A stretch of DNA of 64,000 nucleotides from Cherax quadricarinatus. Taxonomy: Eukaryota; Arthropoda; Malacostraca; Decapoda; Parastacidae. The notes below the pieces were generated by a model. That model did not search any database and was not told the origin of the DNA. It worked only from the letters and a program-made list of their open reading frames with translations. Where the stretch lies: positions 27,708,578 to 27,772,577 of the forward strand of contig NC_091307.1 of assembly GCF_038502225.1 (NCBI RefSeq), read 5' to 3'. Made by a program: the position numbers and the translations under genes. Each line of letters opens with the position of its first letter. The first letter of the stretch is position 1. Below, piece after piece: positions 31,925-43,560 of the stretch.

Positions 31925-33666
31925 ATGTTAGGCATCATTGTAACTACTGTGTGGTGCTATTTATTGCCACTGTGTGCCATTATTACAGCCACTGTAGCAT
32001 TACTGCAGCCACTGTGCAGCATTACTGCAACCACTGTGTGGTGTTATTACAGTCATTGTGTGGTTGTTATTAAAGTCATTGTGTGGTTGTTATTACATTC
32101 CTCAGGCCCTGTATGTGATCTCTTTGGGTTTAGCACTTCTTTCCTAAATATATGAATAATAACTGTGTCTATTACACTGATAGCAAGTGGCTCTCGCTGT
32201 GGTGTAGTTTGCATAATTTCTGCCAGTGTAATACTGTGTTCAAATGCTATCACCTATCATCCCAACAGTGTTCAATAAATTGTTTGAAACCCAAACTTTC
32301 CTACTCACTCAAGATTGTGAGGATTTCTCTCAAAACTCATCAAAGGTATATCAAAGGCAGCATGATGTTTCTGGTTCTTTTCTCTAATAGCATTATCAGG
32401 TTTAGTTATTTAGTCTAAGTTTCAGCTCTTAGTTCTTCCAGCCACATTTCATATACAAGTCATGTCATTAATCTTCATGTCTATTGTGTGCATTATCAGG
32501 TGTGGTTTCCATGTTGGCACCACATACTCTGAGATGAACCTATTGTATTACGGATATAAAAGCCCTATATTGTTAATTGTGAAGTAATATGCGAGTGTTT
32601 TCACTGTGAAGAAGTGTTTAAAAGTTTTTTGCTCCGTCCTTGGTGATGTGTGTACACCTTGCATTGCCCTGGGTATCTGTAGCAAAATTCTATCATTGTT
32701 TGAAGTGGTTGTCCTTCCTTGCTGACTGCATATTGGTTAGGGCACGAACCATCGGTTCTTTTTCTATGTTGCTCACTTTGGGGAACTTAAATTTCTTTCA
32801 GATTTTGAGATGGAGCATTTTCTCCTCAGTCATTGTAGGTAGGGCTCATTATGGCATAAGCTATGTTAACTCCAATAGTCAGTGAATGTGCTCCACTTCT
32901 CAGTTTCATCATGCTAAAGCCCATACCCCATATGATATAAATGTACCAAGCATAACTTTAAAGTATATTGAGAAGCCTAATATAACATTAAAAGCATGCA
33001 AGGTTACTCAAACTGAACCCAATCAAAAATAATATACGTATGATTTCACTTCATTCGTGCACTATTATGTGCCCACAGTCAGACACCAGCTGCTCTCTAC
33101 CAATTACCAATTGCTTTAGAAGGTTTGCCAAGGCAAACTACAGCACCACCTAAGCATTACTCTTCAGACTTGTGAAAAAAAAGATAATCATTGGGAAAAG
33201 AAAATCAGGTTTATCTAATTGCAGAATACAATAGGTTTCCCTCTTATGTATTCAGAATGCAGTATGTATGCACCTATTTTTCCATTGATGCCTGTGTTAT
33301 ATTTAGAAATGCATTCCCAAACCATAGTATTACATATTTTTAATTTATTATCTTAACTAGGAATATTTACCCAATACAGCACAGTAAAACTAAAATAAAA
33401 TGGACCTCTTTGTAACAGATTTCAAATACAGTACAATGGACAAAATATTTGGCCAGACAAAAACTCAGCAAGTCTGCTACATGAAGGTGTCTGGATGTAC
33501 GGGGCATTTGTCCGTGATCATTAGGTATATGATAGGATTCCAATGTAGCAGACCTAGTCTTCTGCATTGCGCACTTGGATGCAACAAATTTTCATTTAAA
33601 CAGACATCCTCCTCCCCGAATTAGTCTGTTATACCAAGGTTTCACCATTATTTTAGCTTTTTCAAG
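31925..33666. other. no gene recognised; short degenerate tandem repeat at the left
   Basis: 31940-32100 holds a loose repeat of GTGTGG-GTTATTACAG-CATT units resembling the 55-bp minisatellite. The rest (32110-33666) is AT-rich with no coding, RNA or repeat feature that I can support. Confidence 0.4.
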
Positions 33667-33911
33667 TACGCATCGCATACCGTTCAATCCGCATACCGCT
33701 CGCTTTTATCGCAAAAATTTTGCCTCGCATACTGCCCAAAAACCCGCTCACTGCTCTTCGTCCGAGACGCGTCCAATGTGCGCCCTTAGCCAGCCTCACA
33801 TGTGCCGCCGGTTGCGTTGTTTACCAGCCAGCCTCCGCGGTAACATCCAAGCATACAATCGGAACATTTCGTATTATTACAGTGTTTTTGGTGATTTTTT
33901 CTGGAAAATAA

Positions 33912-34388
33912 GTGACCATGGGCCCCAAGAAAGCTTCTAGTGCCAACCCTACAGCAATAAGGGTGAGAATTACTATAGAGATGAAGAAAAAGATCATTGA
34001 TAAGTATGAAAGTGGAGTGCGTGTCTCCGAGCTGGCCAGGTTGTATAATAAACCCCAATCAACCATCGCTACTATTGGTGGTACAGCTGCTGCTGCTGTT
34101 GTACCACCGTCAGCTGCTGCTGCTGCTGTAGTACCATCTGCTGCTGCTGTAGCATCGTCTGCTGCTGCTGTAGCATCGTCTGCTGCTGCTGTAGCATCGT
34201 CTGCTGCTGCTGTAGCACTTGTCAGCTGCTGCTGCTGCTGCAGTACCGTCTGCTGCTGCTGTAGCATCGTCTGCTGCTGCTGTAGCATCGTCTGCTGCTG
34301 CTGTAGCATCGTCTGCTGCTGCTGTAGCACTGTCAGCTGCTGCTGCTGCTGCTGCTGCTGTAGCACCGTTGTTGGTGTGGCTTATTGA
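33912..34388 (+). pseudogene. Tigger transposase N-terminus with polyalanine/poly-cysteine run
   Basis: The same MTMGPKK start and first ~57 residues as copy 1. The array frame shifts from Ala-rich to Cys-rich reading at about 34218 because of a one-base insertion (GCACTTGTCAGC against GCACTGTCAGC in copy 1). It stops at 34388. An overlapping frame (34219-34530) resumes the Ala-rich reading. Confidence 0.55.
34084..34370. repeat. GCT-rich trinucleotide array, second allele-like copy
   Basis: The same unit type as 4962-5233 but with more consecutive GTAGCATCGTCT units and fewer GTACCACC units, showing expansion and contraction after the two copies separated. Confidence 0.9.
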
Positions 34389-34773
34389 GAATACCAAGAA
34401 ACAATTAACCCCAGAGGATTTGCCACCCAGGATAACCCAAAAAAGTCAGTGTCATCGAAGACTGTCTAACTTATTTCCATTGGGGTCCTTAATCTTGTCT
34501 CCCAGGATGCAACCCACACCAGTCGACTAACACCCAGGTGAACAGGGAAAAATGCCTGGAACTAGTGCTCATATTGGTGAATTTAAAGCCAGCAAAGGTT
34601 GGTTTGAGAGATTTAAGAATCGTAGTGGCATACACAGTGTGATAAGGCCTGTTCTGGAAGAAAATGCCAAACAGGACCTACAGTACTCAGGAGGAAAAGG
34701 CACTCCCAGGACACAGTGTCTCATCAGTCATTGCTGCATCTTCAATAAAGGTAAATGTCATTTATTCTTCATT

Positions 34774-34823
34774 TAGTAGAGTAGTACATGCACAATATAT
34801 ATTGTGCATGTACTACTCTACTA
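34774..34823. repeat. perfect 50-bp palindrome, second copy
   Basis: Identical to 5639-5688, so both arms have been conserved since duplication or transposition. Confidence 0.95.
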
Positions 34824-35035
34824 TTGTGCATGTATCCTTCTCTTTGTGTGTAGGAAAATGTATATTTCATGTGGTAAAATTTTTTTTTTTCATACTTTTG
34901 GGTGTCTTGCACGGATTAATTTGATTTCCATTATTTCTTATGGGGAAAATTCACTCGCATACCGATCATTTCGCATAACAATCAGCCCTCTTGCACGGAT
35001 TAAAGTCGCTATGCGGGGGTCCACTGTACTTGCAA

Positions 35036-35284
35036 GGACTAAAATGAGTGGAATATTATGAAATATTTCGTAGGAGCACGTGAGGGGGACCTTCGCTCAC
35101 TGGTAAACAATGCCAGACTGGCTGGGTAGGGAGGCCGCCCCGGCTCACACTGTGTGTACGCGTCCCGGACGAACTACTATTCACGAGTCAACCTATGATT
35201 AGCGAGCCCATGTTTATACGAATATATCCCTTTGATTTCCGAAATCTATGATTCCCGAGAACTACGAAAAGCGAGGGACCACTG
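35036..35284 (-). mobile_element. Tigger-like element end (inverted leader), truncated
   Basis: The right end AGCGAGGGACCACTG is followed by TA. On the minus strand the sequence reads inward from this repeat as a leader with GTCCGGGACGCG and ATTGTTTACCAG, like the leader of the Tigger at 1-160. It is cut off near 35036 and joins LINE-A 3' sequence at 35285. Confidence 0.55.
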
Positions 35285-35530
35285 TAGATTCAAGTCTGAC
35301 AAATTTAGATTTAGAAAGGACATAGGGAAGTACGTATACAGTATTGGTTTGGTATGAAGTTCTAGATCAGTGGAAAGAACTACGAAGTATCATCGTTGAA
35401 ATGAGAACTTTGGGTATTTTTAAATACTAGTTGGTCAGGTACACGAGTGGGTGTTGTTGGGTGTGAATTGAACCTGCCTAGCATGGACTAATAGGCCTAC
35501 TGCAGTGTTCCACTCTCATGTGCTTATACA
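35285..35530 (+). repeat. LINE-A 3' end fragment
   Basis: Encodes decayed FKSDKFRFRKDIGKY wording and ends with a GGCCTACTGCAGTGTTCC tail, the LINE-A C-terminus and 3' UTR. Confidence 0.7.
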
Positions 35531-36276
35531 CATTGTATGCTGATGCTGTCTGCTCTTAGGAAGTGTAGTTCAGAAAAGTGAGTATATTTAATTGGTTCTG
35601 AAGTAATCTAATTGTAACTGATTATCATAAGTTGGTGACTTATTGTATGAGGAATCAGAGCTTATCTAAACTTCCTTCTAAGCTCTCACAACCTTTATCC
35701 AGAGGAAGTTTCATAACCATCCTTGGATCTGTTCCCATTACTGGCCACCTGCTCCCTGTGGGAACTTTTGAGATCCACACTCTGGCCATCACTGTTGACA
35801 CAGATAACATAAGACTCCTTGAGTCCCATTCTCACAAGCACCCATAAGGTACACTTCTTTTTGGAATCAACTATGCTGCAGGAAATTCCTGCCTCCATGT
35901 ACAAACTAGAACAAACTTAGCTGTTATTTACCCTTGGGATGGGCGTCCGCCCGCTCGTAATCTATAGCTCAAATGTCTTGTATTTCCCAAAATACCATTG
36001 GCCAATTAATACTAAGGAAAAAAAAACATTGTTTTACTATGGGGGCCCAGGAAGAGACTGTGTCTGCAGTACGTCAGGGAAGCCTCTCAGAGCCTTATCC
36101 TTGGCCACCAGGCAGTATTTTGAAGTCAGCATGGTCACTGAGCTGGTAGGTCCCTGGAGATGTTGACCAACCGCTGGCTTTTTCCAGAAAAAAGCTCGTT
36201 GCTTTGCTAGCCGGTTTCCTGTCCCAGTTCAAGGATGGAGTTGCTAGCTACCTCAGTGTCTAATCTCGCTACCTAA
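35531..36276. other. no gene recognised
   Basis: Unique-looking sequence before the DCX gene. Short frames (for example 35632-35847) have no recognisable domain or codon signal, so I do not call them. Confidence 0.4.
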
Positions 36277-36278
36277 TA

Positions 36279-36482
36279 CAGTGGACCCCCGGTTAACGAT
36301 ATTATTTCACTCCAGAAGTATGTTCAGGTGCCAGTACTGACCGAATTTGTTCCCATAAGGAATATTGTGAAGTAGATTAGTCCATTTCAGACCCCCCAAA
36401 CATACACGTACAAACGCACTTACATAAGTACACTTACATAATTGGTCGCATTCGGAGGTGATTGTTATGCGGGGGTCCACTG
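36279..36482. mobile_element. 204-bp Tigger MITE with two different end types
   Basis: The left end CAGTGGACCCCCGGTTAACG matches the intact Tigger's end. The right end, whose reverse complement is CAGTGGACCCCCGCATAACA, matches the polyalanine Tigger family's end. TA flanks both sides (36277-36278, 36483-36484). No coding sequence. Confidence 0.85.
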
Positions 36483-36834
36483 TATAACATATTACATGTA
36501 TTAATGTCTAAACCTGCATTATTAATTCTAATATTATCAACTAACAATTTAAACCTTCCTAAATCATACTTAAGATGTAAATTTATCAATTAGTTTATTA
36601 ATCTTTAATCTACCCAGTGTTATTGTCAGGTGGAAGGATGTGTTAAGGGTTACTGTGACCACGGCATCAAATTATTTGGATGTGAACCTAGCCGTGGAAT
36701 TTTTGGTCCCAATAAATTTGCGCACTCGCTTACTTAGTTTTTTATAAATTTTTACAGAGTATTATTTAGTCTTTTAATATCCATATGGTATGCTGTTTAA
36801 AAATAAATCTGGCTTGTTGCAGAATGTGTGAGAG

Positions 36835-37686
36835 ATGGGGACAGCAGAGCAGCAGAAGGAGCATTCAGGTGTATCAGGGTCATCAAGCCTTGAATTTGGG
36901 GATGATGAGGCTGGGAGTGTGAGACCCCCAGTGTCCCGGGGGTCATCCACAGGTGTCATTTCTGCTGCCTCTAATATTATTAACAGTAGCGGAAGCAGCA
37001 CATCTGGTGCCCGCCGTGGAAGAGCCTCACCAACAAGTGCCTTGAGTCGTGTTCCTCTTACAAGACTGTGTGAAGAGAAACGGGCTAGACGTTGTCGCTT
37101 TTACAGAAATGGCGACCGATGGTTTGGCGGGTCTGTGGTTGCTGTGGGAGGGGACAAACATCGCTCATGGGAGGCATTACTGGCTGATTTAACTCGTGTG
37201 TTGGACCACCCAATACACCTGACTGCTGGTGTACGCCACGTGTTTACCCTAGATGGCACCCGTATTACTCAGCTTGACCAAATTGTGGAAGCAAGTGAGT
37301 ACGTAGTTTCCTCCTCCGAAACGTTCAAAAAATTAGAATACACCCGTGCTCGTTTACCACAGTGGAGAGCCAATGTGCGTCGCAAAGAGGCACTGCATGT
37401 GACTGCAGGCACTGCGTTTCCCTCCCCTGTGTCCACACCAGGTAGCGAGGCACCCCCAAGCTTCATTGCTACTACTATAACTACACCTACTCATTCACCC
37501 AAGGACTTCATTAGACCTAAACTAGTAACTGTAATCCGTAATGGTGTGCGACCCCGCAAGGCTGTGCGCATTTTGCTTAATCAGCGCACTGCCCGGAGCT
37601 TAGAGCAAGTGCTCTCAGACATCACACATGCTATAAAGCTGGACACAGGTGCTGTCAGGAAGATCTACACCCTTGACGGTAGACAG
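36835..37686 (+). CDS. DCLK: doublecortin-like protein, first coding exon (DCX domain 1 and most of DCX 2)
   Basis: DCX domains bind and stabilise microtubules. Residues 1-82 are Ser/Gly-rich and probably disordered. DCX domain 1 spans about 83-170: RCRFYRNGDRWFGG, SWEALLADLTRVLDHPIHL, VRHVFTLDGTRI and SSSETFKKLEYTR, wording very close to DCX/DCLK proteins. A Pro/Thr-rich linker follows (171-226), and DCX domain 2 starts at about 227 (KLVTVIRNGVRPRKAVRILL, GAVRKIYTLDGRQ). The exon ends at 37686 in phase 0 before GTCAGT; the apparent frame past this point is intron. The ATG at 36835 has G at -3 and +4. An ATG at 36824 opens a short overlapping frame, a possible upstream ORF. The acceptor TTGTTGCAG at 36814-36822 places the exon start at 36823. 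Confidence 0.88.
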
Positions 37687-37999
37687 GTCAGTATACTTGT
37701 GTTTTCTCCTTATATCCATATTACAATACTTAACATAGTCAGTGTTAGCTTACAGCAAGCAGGCTTGCTCATGCAGAACTTAAGTACATGGTAGCACATA
37801 TTGTATGTATATTAGTGAATCATCTGTTAGCTTGCAATGAATTTCACTGTATCAGCAATCTTCAGTAAGAAACTGGATAGAATTTCTGTAGCATGTGCTG
37901 GATGAGCCACTTGTAATGGCCGTGTAAGCCTGTGGGCTGCAGGCAGAAACAGCCTGGTTAATCAGGGAATTGCCAGGAAAGCAAAAATTTTTGTGGTTG

Positions 38000-38270
38000 T
38001 GTAAATATAAATAAAATAAAATAAAATATTTATTTCTTTGTTAAGGTTACAATGTGTATTTACATATAGTATGAATGGAGCAAAGAAAGCCACTATCATG
38101 CCTAGGCATTTTGGGCAGACTTAATACTTATAGACTACTTAAGTCTAGACAGGTGAAGAGTGGCAGAATACTCGATCTTCACTCTAATGTTAATATGAAG
38201 TAGTATAATTTATGACAATCTTACATTTAAGTACAAAATTAGGTTCTTTTACAGTGGTAGAATACAAATA
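38000..38270 (+). repeat. interspersed repeat, same family as 6810-7100
   Basis: Starts with AAATAAAATAAAATAAAAT and then TTATTTCTTTG, ATCATGCCTAGGCATTTTGG and a TAGACTACTTAAGT block, matching 6830-6970. Lies in DCX intron 1. Confidence 0.6.
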
Positions 38271-38821
38271 CTACAGTGGAACCTCTACTTACGAGTTTAG
38301 TCCGTTCTTTGACCTTGCTCGCATCTGGATTTGCTCGTTTGCAGTTAGTTTTCCTCATTTAAATTAACTGAAATGGAATTAATTCGTTCCAGTGGAATTC
38401 CAGGCACGACACAATACTTCAATAATTTCCTTAATATCAAATCTGTGGCTTATTTATCTATCACAATTCATCTAATATGACATAAACAGTATTAATAACA
38501 TAGAAACATGATATATACACTAGAATGAATAAAATACACGTCATTACGTATGTGGCTAGTGGTGGTGACAGCAGCCATTGTTGTTGTTGGGGTATATAGG
38601 GCCACCACAGTGGTCCTTCCTGCTCTTGATTACATGTGTAGAGAACCTAAGATAACCCAAAAAAAAGCCAGTGTGATTTATAATTGCTACACTCTTAATG
38701 CTACACTTAATTGCCACTCTCTTAATGCTACACGTAATTGCTACACTCTTAATGCTATACTTAATTGCTACACTCTTAATACTACACTTTGTCACTAACT
38801 CCTGCTTTAGTATTGTACACT

Positions 38822-38968
38822 TCATAAAGTGGTACGCTGGTACTGCCTGGCCAAGTCCTTAACCCTCCACCTAGTTTGTTTATGTATGATTTCCTGCTTT
38901 AATTCCATGGAAATCATCCTCTTTCTCTTCTCAGTACTGTCCTTTGCACTTGCTTTCTTAGGACCCAT
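38822..38968 (-). pseudogene. Tigger-like transposase N-terminal fragment
   Basis: 48 codons from MGPKK through MELKQEIIHK...RVKDLARQY, the psq-type helix-turn-helix start. It ends in TAA-containing repeats (38684-38792 on +, ACACTCTTAATGCTACA units). Confidence 0.7.
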
Positions 38969-39104
38969 GGTTAGAAACAAGAAATTTTGCCAAATAAATG
39001 CACGAAACGTAAGGAAAACATGAGAATTCCCTCCACCGCGAGTGGAGTGGACTTCCATCTCGTGGTGGCGTTTGGAAACTCATTTATAGGATAGGGTATA
39101 ACAA

Positions 39105-39300
39105 GGCCTGCCACTGCTGCTTCATGTTGTCTGCCACTGCTGCTTCATGTTGTCTGCCACTGCTGCTTCATGTTGTCTGCCACTGTTGCTTCATGTTGTC
39201 TGCCCCTGCTACCTCATGATGTCTGCCACTGCTGCTGCATGATGTCTGCCACTGCTGCTGCATGTTGTCTGCCACTGCTACCTCATGAGGTCTGCTCCCA
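39105..39300. repeat. 23-bp tandem repeat, about 8 units
   Basis: The unit is close to TCTGCCACTGCTGCTTCATG plus TTG. Later units vary (CTACCTCATGATG). It lies within the Tigger-like element at 38274. Confidence 0.88.
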
Positions 39301-39384
39301 CTTTCGCTAGTGTGTTGAAGAGCTTTCCAGTATGTGAATGTTGAGGGGCAGTGCCAATCGGATAGGTATTGAATGGTGATGTCA

Positions 39385-39570
39385 TTTGTTTATTCTTTAA
39401 CATCGCCAAAGAATCGACCATTTCTGCTACTTTGAGCTCAATTTCAAGGTACTTTTCATCGTGAAACCAATCAAAATCATATCTGTTTCTGTAGTATATC
39501 TTCCATTCTATCAAATAAGATAAAAAAGAAAAAAACGATAATACAATCATAAAAACCATACGAAAATATA
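39385..39570 (+). repeat. piggyBac-type MITE internal fragment
   Basis: Collinear with 29570-29745 of copy B (TTTCTGCTACTTTGAGCTCA, CTTCCATTCTATCAAATAAG). No TTAA ends, so it is a remnant inside the Tigger-like element. Confidence 0.7.
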
Positions 39571-40079
39571 CTGCTAAGGGGAGGCTAATGGCTGAGAAGT
39601 GAACTCCGTTATTTATGGTCCAATTTCTGCCATTTTTAGTGTACGTTAAAGAAGCATCTTACCATTATACATTGCCCAGGTTTCAATAAGATAATCCAAC
39701 AACAACTGAGATCCAATTCCCTAGATCAAGAGCCCCCTCGCCAGCATCGAGGAGCCTCCCTTGAGGCTTGCTCACATCTGGAAATTTTGCTCGTGTCTGG
39801 AAGCAAAAAATTGACCGAGCGACTGCTCCTATCTGGAAAAACTTGCACATGGATGCACTCGTAAGTAGAGGTTCCACTGTATTCTGTATTTCACTCTTAT
39901 TATTAATATGAGGTAGTACAATTTATACCATCAGTCATATATTTTTAAGTTTGTAATTAAGCTCATTTACTTTATTATTAATATGCAGTAGTACAATTAG
40001 TGAAAATAAAGTACGTATATAGGGGAGTTATGTACTTTGAATTTAGTTGGGGTTTAGCATGGTGTGAGCAGGTTTGTTA

Positions 40080-41050
40080 TTGAGAGATGAGATGATTTTT
40101 GAGTATGATCCTAAACTGATTTGTGGGCAGGGGACCTCTTGCTGCTTCAGGCAAAGAATTCCAGATCTTAGGGCCCTTTATGTGCATTGCATTTTTGCAG
40201 AGTGTGAGATGGACATGAGGGATGTCAGTGTTTTGTGCCTCATGTCATGTGGAAAGGGGGTTCGTAGGAGATATGGTGATTGGAGTAAAACACACTTGTT
40301 GGATGGTAACACTTGTATTAGCAGAGTATGAAGGGGGAGAGCCCAAACTGCCTGTCCTGTCGCCTGCTTGGATTATGGGGAACTGAGGCCGATGCAACGC
40401 GTCCCACGCACTCGCGCGGCATCACATGATGTCATACAAACTAGTCACTAGGCCTAGCAAAGGGGTCGTGTGTATGTAAAACATACGGATGGTACTAACT
40501 ATGATACTCAGATAAACTATACAACACGTGTAGGGGATCAGCAACTATGCTGACAGTTATGCCTGTGTTTTCTGTTGAAGCTGTTTAGGAGAAGTTTGAG
40601 TGGAGGGTTGATATTGGAGTTTAATGTTCTGTATATGTAATAGGCACAATAATAAGTGTGTATATTATGGATATTAAGTAAGTTCATGTTTTTGAAGAGA
40701 GCTGGGGTGTATTGTCTGGCACTGGAGTTTGTGATCATCCTCACTGCCGCTTTTTGTTGGGTTATTAAAAGTTTGAGGTGATTGGCCGTGGTAGATCCCC
40801 CAAGCACAAATACCATAGGTGAGGTAAGGGTTTATTAGAGAGTGGTATAAGGTAAGGAGGGCCCATTGGGGTACATAGTATCGTATCTTGGAAAGGATAC
40901 CTACTGTTTTGGAAATTTAGATAATTAAGATAATTTAGATAGTAGGATAATAGGTGTAGAGTATGCAAAGGAGATTGGTAGGGATTAAGCCATCGATAAG
41001 CATATTCCGAGTTTGTCTCCATGTTATTATTGAGCATTGACAAGTGTTCA
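40080..41050 (-). mobile_element. LINE fragment: RT thumb/C-terminus (family unassigned)
   Basis: On the minus strand: VGILSKIRYYVPQWALLTLY, LINPYLTYGICAWG, then (after a one-base shift) TTANHLKLLITQQKAAVRMI and SARQYTPALFKNMNLLNIHN. Further down, GPKIWNSLPEAARGP...FRIILKNHLISQ-stop at about 40083. This order is typical of the C-terminal third of non-LTR RT proteins. No active-site motifs remain. Confidence 0.72.
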
Positions 41051-42087
41051 TTACACTTTATTTATGCATATGTAGGAATGTTAGATAGGGGTTATCAGAG
41101 ACGAGGGAGATTAGCAAGTAGTACAGTACAGTACTCGGGTTCTGGAGGTTAGAAATGCAGTACTTATACTCTTGAGGGATGGTTAGGAATGATACAGTTG
41201 GACAGTCATTTGTATTGTGATCTTTATGCACTTCTGGAAAGAGGGCTATAGAATGAGTAATGGTGAATGTGTTTCCTTCTTTGGTTTACCCTACTTCTAA
41301 ATTTTGTACCTTTATTTCATTAAGATTGAAGAATTTTGCTTTATGATGTTGACTGCTTTCCATTCCTGCTTTCCATTTTATCTTATACCTTTTATCACGT
41401 CTGTCCATCAATTTATTCTGTTGTGGATGTATAGATTGAGGTATGTGAAACAGGTGTTGGTTGCTATATAAGCATCAGACAACACACACTGAAAGTGCAA
41501 AGCATACTGAATGGTACCAGAAATTAAGATGCTTTAGGGAACCTTTCCTAGGCTGACATGGAGCCTTATAAAACACAGTTGAGTATAATATATGATTTGC
41601 TTTAGTTGACTGCTCATTAATTTTCTGATAAGCTGAGCATACATTGTGTGATGGGAAGATCTACATAACAAGGATACACAACTGCAGTGTAACCTGTAGC
41701 TCAGTGGTAGACAGCAAGTGCAGTAGTGTCATCCACAAGAAATGTTGCAATACTTTGCCAATCGAAAATGCTTGGAGGATGAGAAAGATGTTTTCAATGA
41801 CGCCCATTTTGACTACTAAGCACGTAAGAAAGACATGATTAAGGTAGGGCCAGCTGGGAGGCGTATGGCCCCAAGTTGTGCATGGTTATGCTATCATGGT
41901 GTGACCTCCACTGTCTGGACAACACTGCTATATTACACTTACTGCCACCACCAACCGTTGCTGTTACCACTCAGCATTCAATCTTCCAAGCAGCACTGCT
42001 GTCACCACCCTCCACGACCCCCCACCACTGCTGCTGCTGTTACCCCCCAGTATTATAACTATCACTGGGCACTACTTCCACCACCAC
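41051..42087. other. DCX intron 1, no gene recognised
   Basis: AT-rich sequence to about 41830, then CCACC-rich sequence leading into the minisatellite block. The long frame beginning at 41835 is driven by the repeats. Confidence 0.4.
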
Positions 42088-43050
42088 TGCTGTCACCACC
42101 CACCACTGCTGTCACCACCCACCACTGCTGTCACCACCCACCACTGCTGTCACCACCCACCACTGCTGTCACCACCCACCACTGCTGTCACCACCCACCA
42201 CTGCTGTCACCACCCACCACTGCTGTCACCACCCACCACTGCTGTCACCACCCACCACTGCTGTCACCACCCACCACTGCTGTCACCACCCACCACTGTT
42301 GTCACCACCCACCACTGCTGCCACCACTCAGCACTGCTGCCACCACTCAACACTGCTGCCATCACCCACCACTGCTGCCACCACGCACCACTCTGCACTG
42401 CTGCCACCACGCACCACTCTGCACTGCTGCCACCACGCACCACTCTGCACTGCTGCCACCACGCACCACTCTGCACTGCTGCCACCACACACCACTGTGC
42501 ACTGCTGCCACCACACACCACTGTGCACTGCTGCCACCAGGCACCACTGTGCACTGCTGCCACCAGGCACCACTGTGCACTGCTGCCACCAGGCACCACT
42601 GTGCACTGCTGCCACCAGGCACCACTGTGCACTGCTGCCACCACGCACCACTGTGCACTGCTGCCACCACGCACCACTCTGCACTGCTGCCACCACGCAC
42701 CACTCTGCACTGCTGCCACCACGCACCACTCTGCACTGCTGCCACCACGCACCACTCTGCACTGCTGCCACCACGCACCACTCTGCACTGCTGCCACCAC
42801 GCACCACTCTGCACTGCTGCCACCACGCACCACTCTGCACTGCTGCCACCACGCACCACTCTACACTGCTGCCACCACTCAGCATTGGTGCCACCACTCA
42901 ACATTGGTGCCACCACTCAGCATTGGTGCCACCACTCAGCATTGGTGCCACCACGCAGCATTGGTGCCACCACTCAGCATTACTGCCACCAGTCAGCATT
43001 GCTGCCACCAGTCAGCATTGCTGCCACCACTCAGCACTGCTGCCACCACT
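42088..43050. repeat. composite minisatellite: 19-bp and 26-bp unit arrays
   Basis: 42088-42312 is about 12 units of 19 bp (CACTGCTGTCACCACCCAC). 42366-42870 is about 19 units of 26 bp built on CACCACGCACCACTCTGCAC, including a block where CGC is CAG (42533-42640). 42876-43050 is again 19 bp (CACCACTCAGCATTGGTGC). The phases make long spurious His/Thr/Cys-rich and Trp/Gly-rich ORFs on both strands. Confidence 0.92.
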
Positions 43051-43384
43051 CAGCACTGCTGCCATCACCCACCACTGCACTGCTGCAGTTACTCAGTACT
43101 GTGACCAGCCAACAGTGTTGCCAACCCTGGGCAGGTCGGCAGTCACGGGTGTTTATCTAAAAATAGTTCCTCTGGTGTAGTAAGACTCACAGGTCAACTG
43201 CCCTCCCCTCCCCTACTGTAACCTTCCCTTCCCTCAGCTTCTCCCTCTCACGCATTCGCCTGCCCTTCCTTTACTCACCTGTCCTCCTTTTCCCTTCTCT
43301 TCCCTCCCCCTCTTTCACCTGTCCCTCATTTTGTGGCCACCCTTTCAGGGGTAGTCTCAGCTGGGCCCACCTCTATTCAGGATG

Positions 43385-43560
43385 TTACTGTTTTTACTGG
43401 TCGTGTGAGCCCTTTCATACATATTCTTCAATTTATGTATGGATTCTGCCTCTTATCGTTTCGCTGTCTAGGTCGTTCCGCTTCCTGACCACTCTAAGGC
43501 AAAAATATATTTCTAACTTCTTTGTGACTCGTCTGTGCTTTTAACTTTCAACTGTGACCT
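43385..43560 (-). repeat. LINE-D C-terminal fragment, diverged
   Basis: The plus strand GGTCGTTCCGCTTCCTGACC and CTAAGGCAAAAATATATTTC match the copies at 48560 and 49920, whose minus strand encodes QMSHRDVRKYFFS. Confidence 0.6.

Larger units (their letters stand above)
33667..35026 (+). mobile_element. non-autonomous Tigger derivative with GCT array, copy 2
   Basis: Nearly identical to 4544-5890, including the reverse SINE segment and the 50-bp palindrome. It starts at TACGCATCGCATACCG and so lacks the outer ~22 bases of the left repeat. The right end GGGGGTCCACTG is intact at 35026 and TA follows. Without its left terminal repeat it should no longer be mobile. Confidence 0.88.
38274..39879 (-). 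mobile_element. Tigger-like non-autonomous element with transposase N-terminus
   Basis: Inverted ends CAGTGGAACCTCTACTTACG are exact for more than 20 bases and flanked by TA (38272-38273, 39880-39881). On the minus strand a leader precedes the start MGPKKASAKDSTEKRKRM (ATG at 38968). The frame then runs into tandem repeats and stops. The interior also holds a short CTGCCACTGCTGCTTCATG array and a fragment of the piggyBac-type MITE (39385-39570). It inserted in DCX intron 1. Confidence 0.87.

Noticed and set aside
36824..36922. Alternative start (ATG at 36824) for the DCX gene
   Set aside because: It is in another frame and ends after about 32 codons. The DCX domains are in the frame of the ATG at 36835.
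37687..37794. Extension of the first DCX exon to the stop at 37794
   Set aside because: The conserved DCX-2 sequence continues in the exon at 44315, and GTCAGT at 37687 is a good donor. The extension has no family similarity.
41835..43180. 441-codon and overlapping His/Thr/Cys-rich frames
   Set aside because: Products of the 19- and 26-bp minisatellite; all frames on both strands are similarly open.
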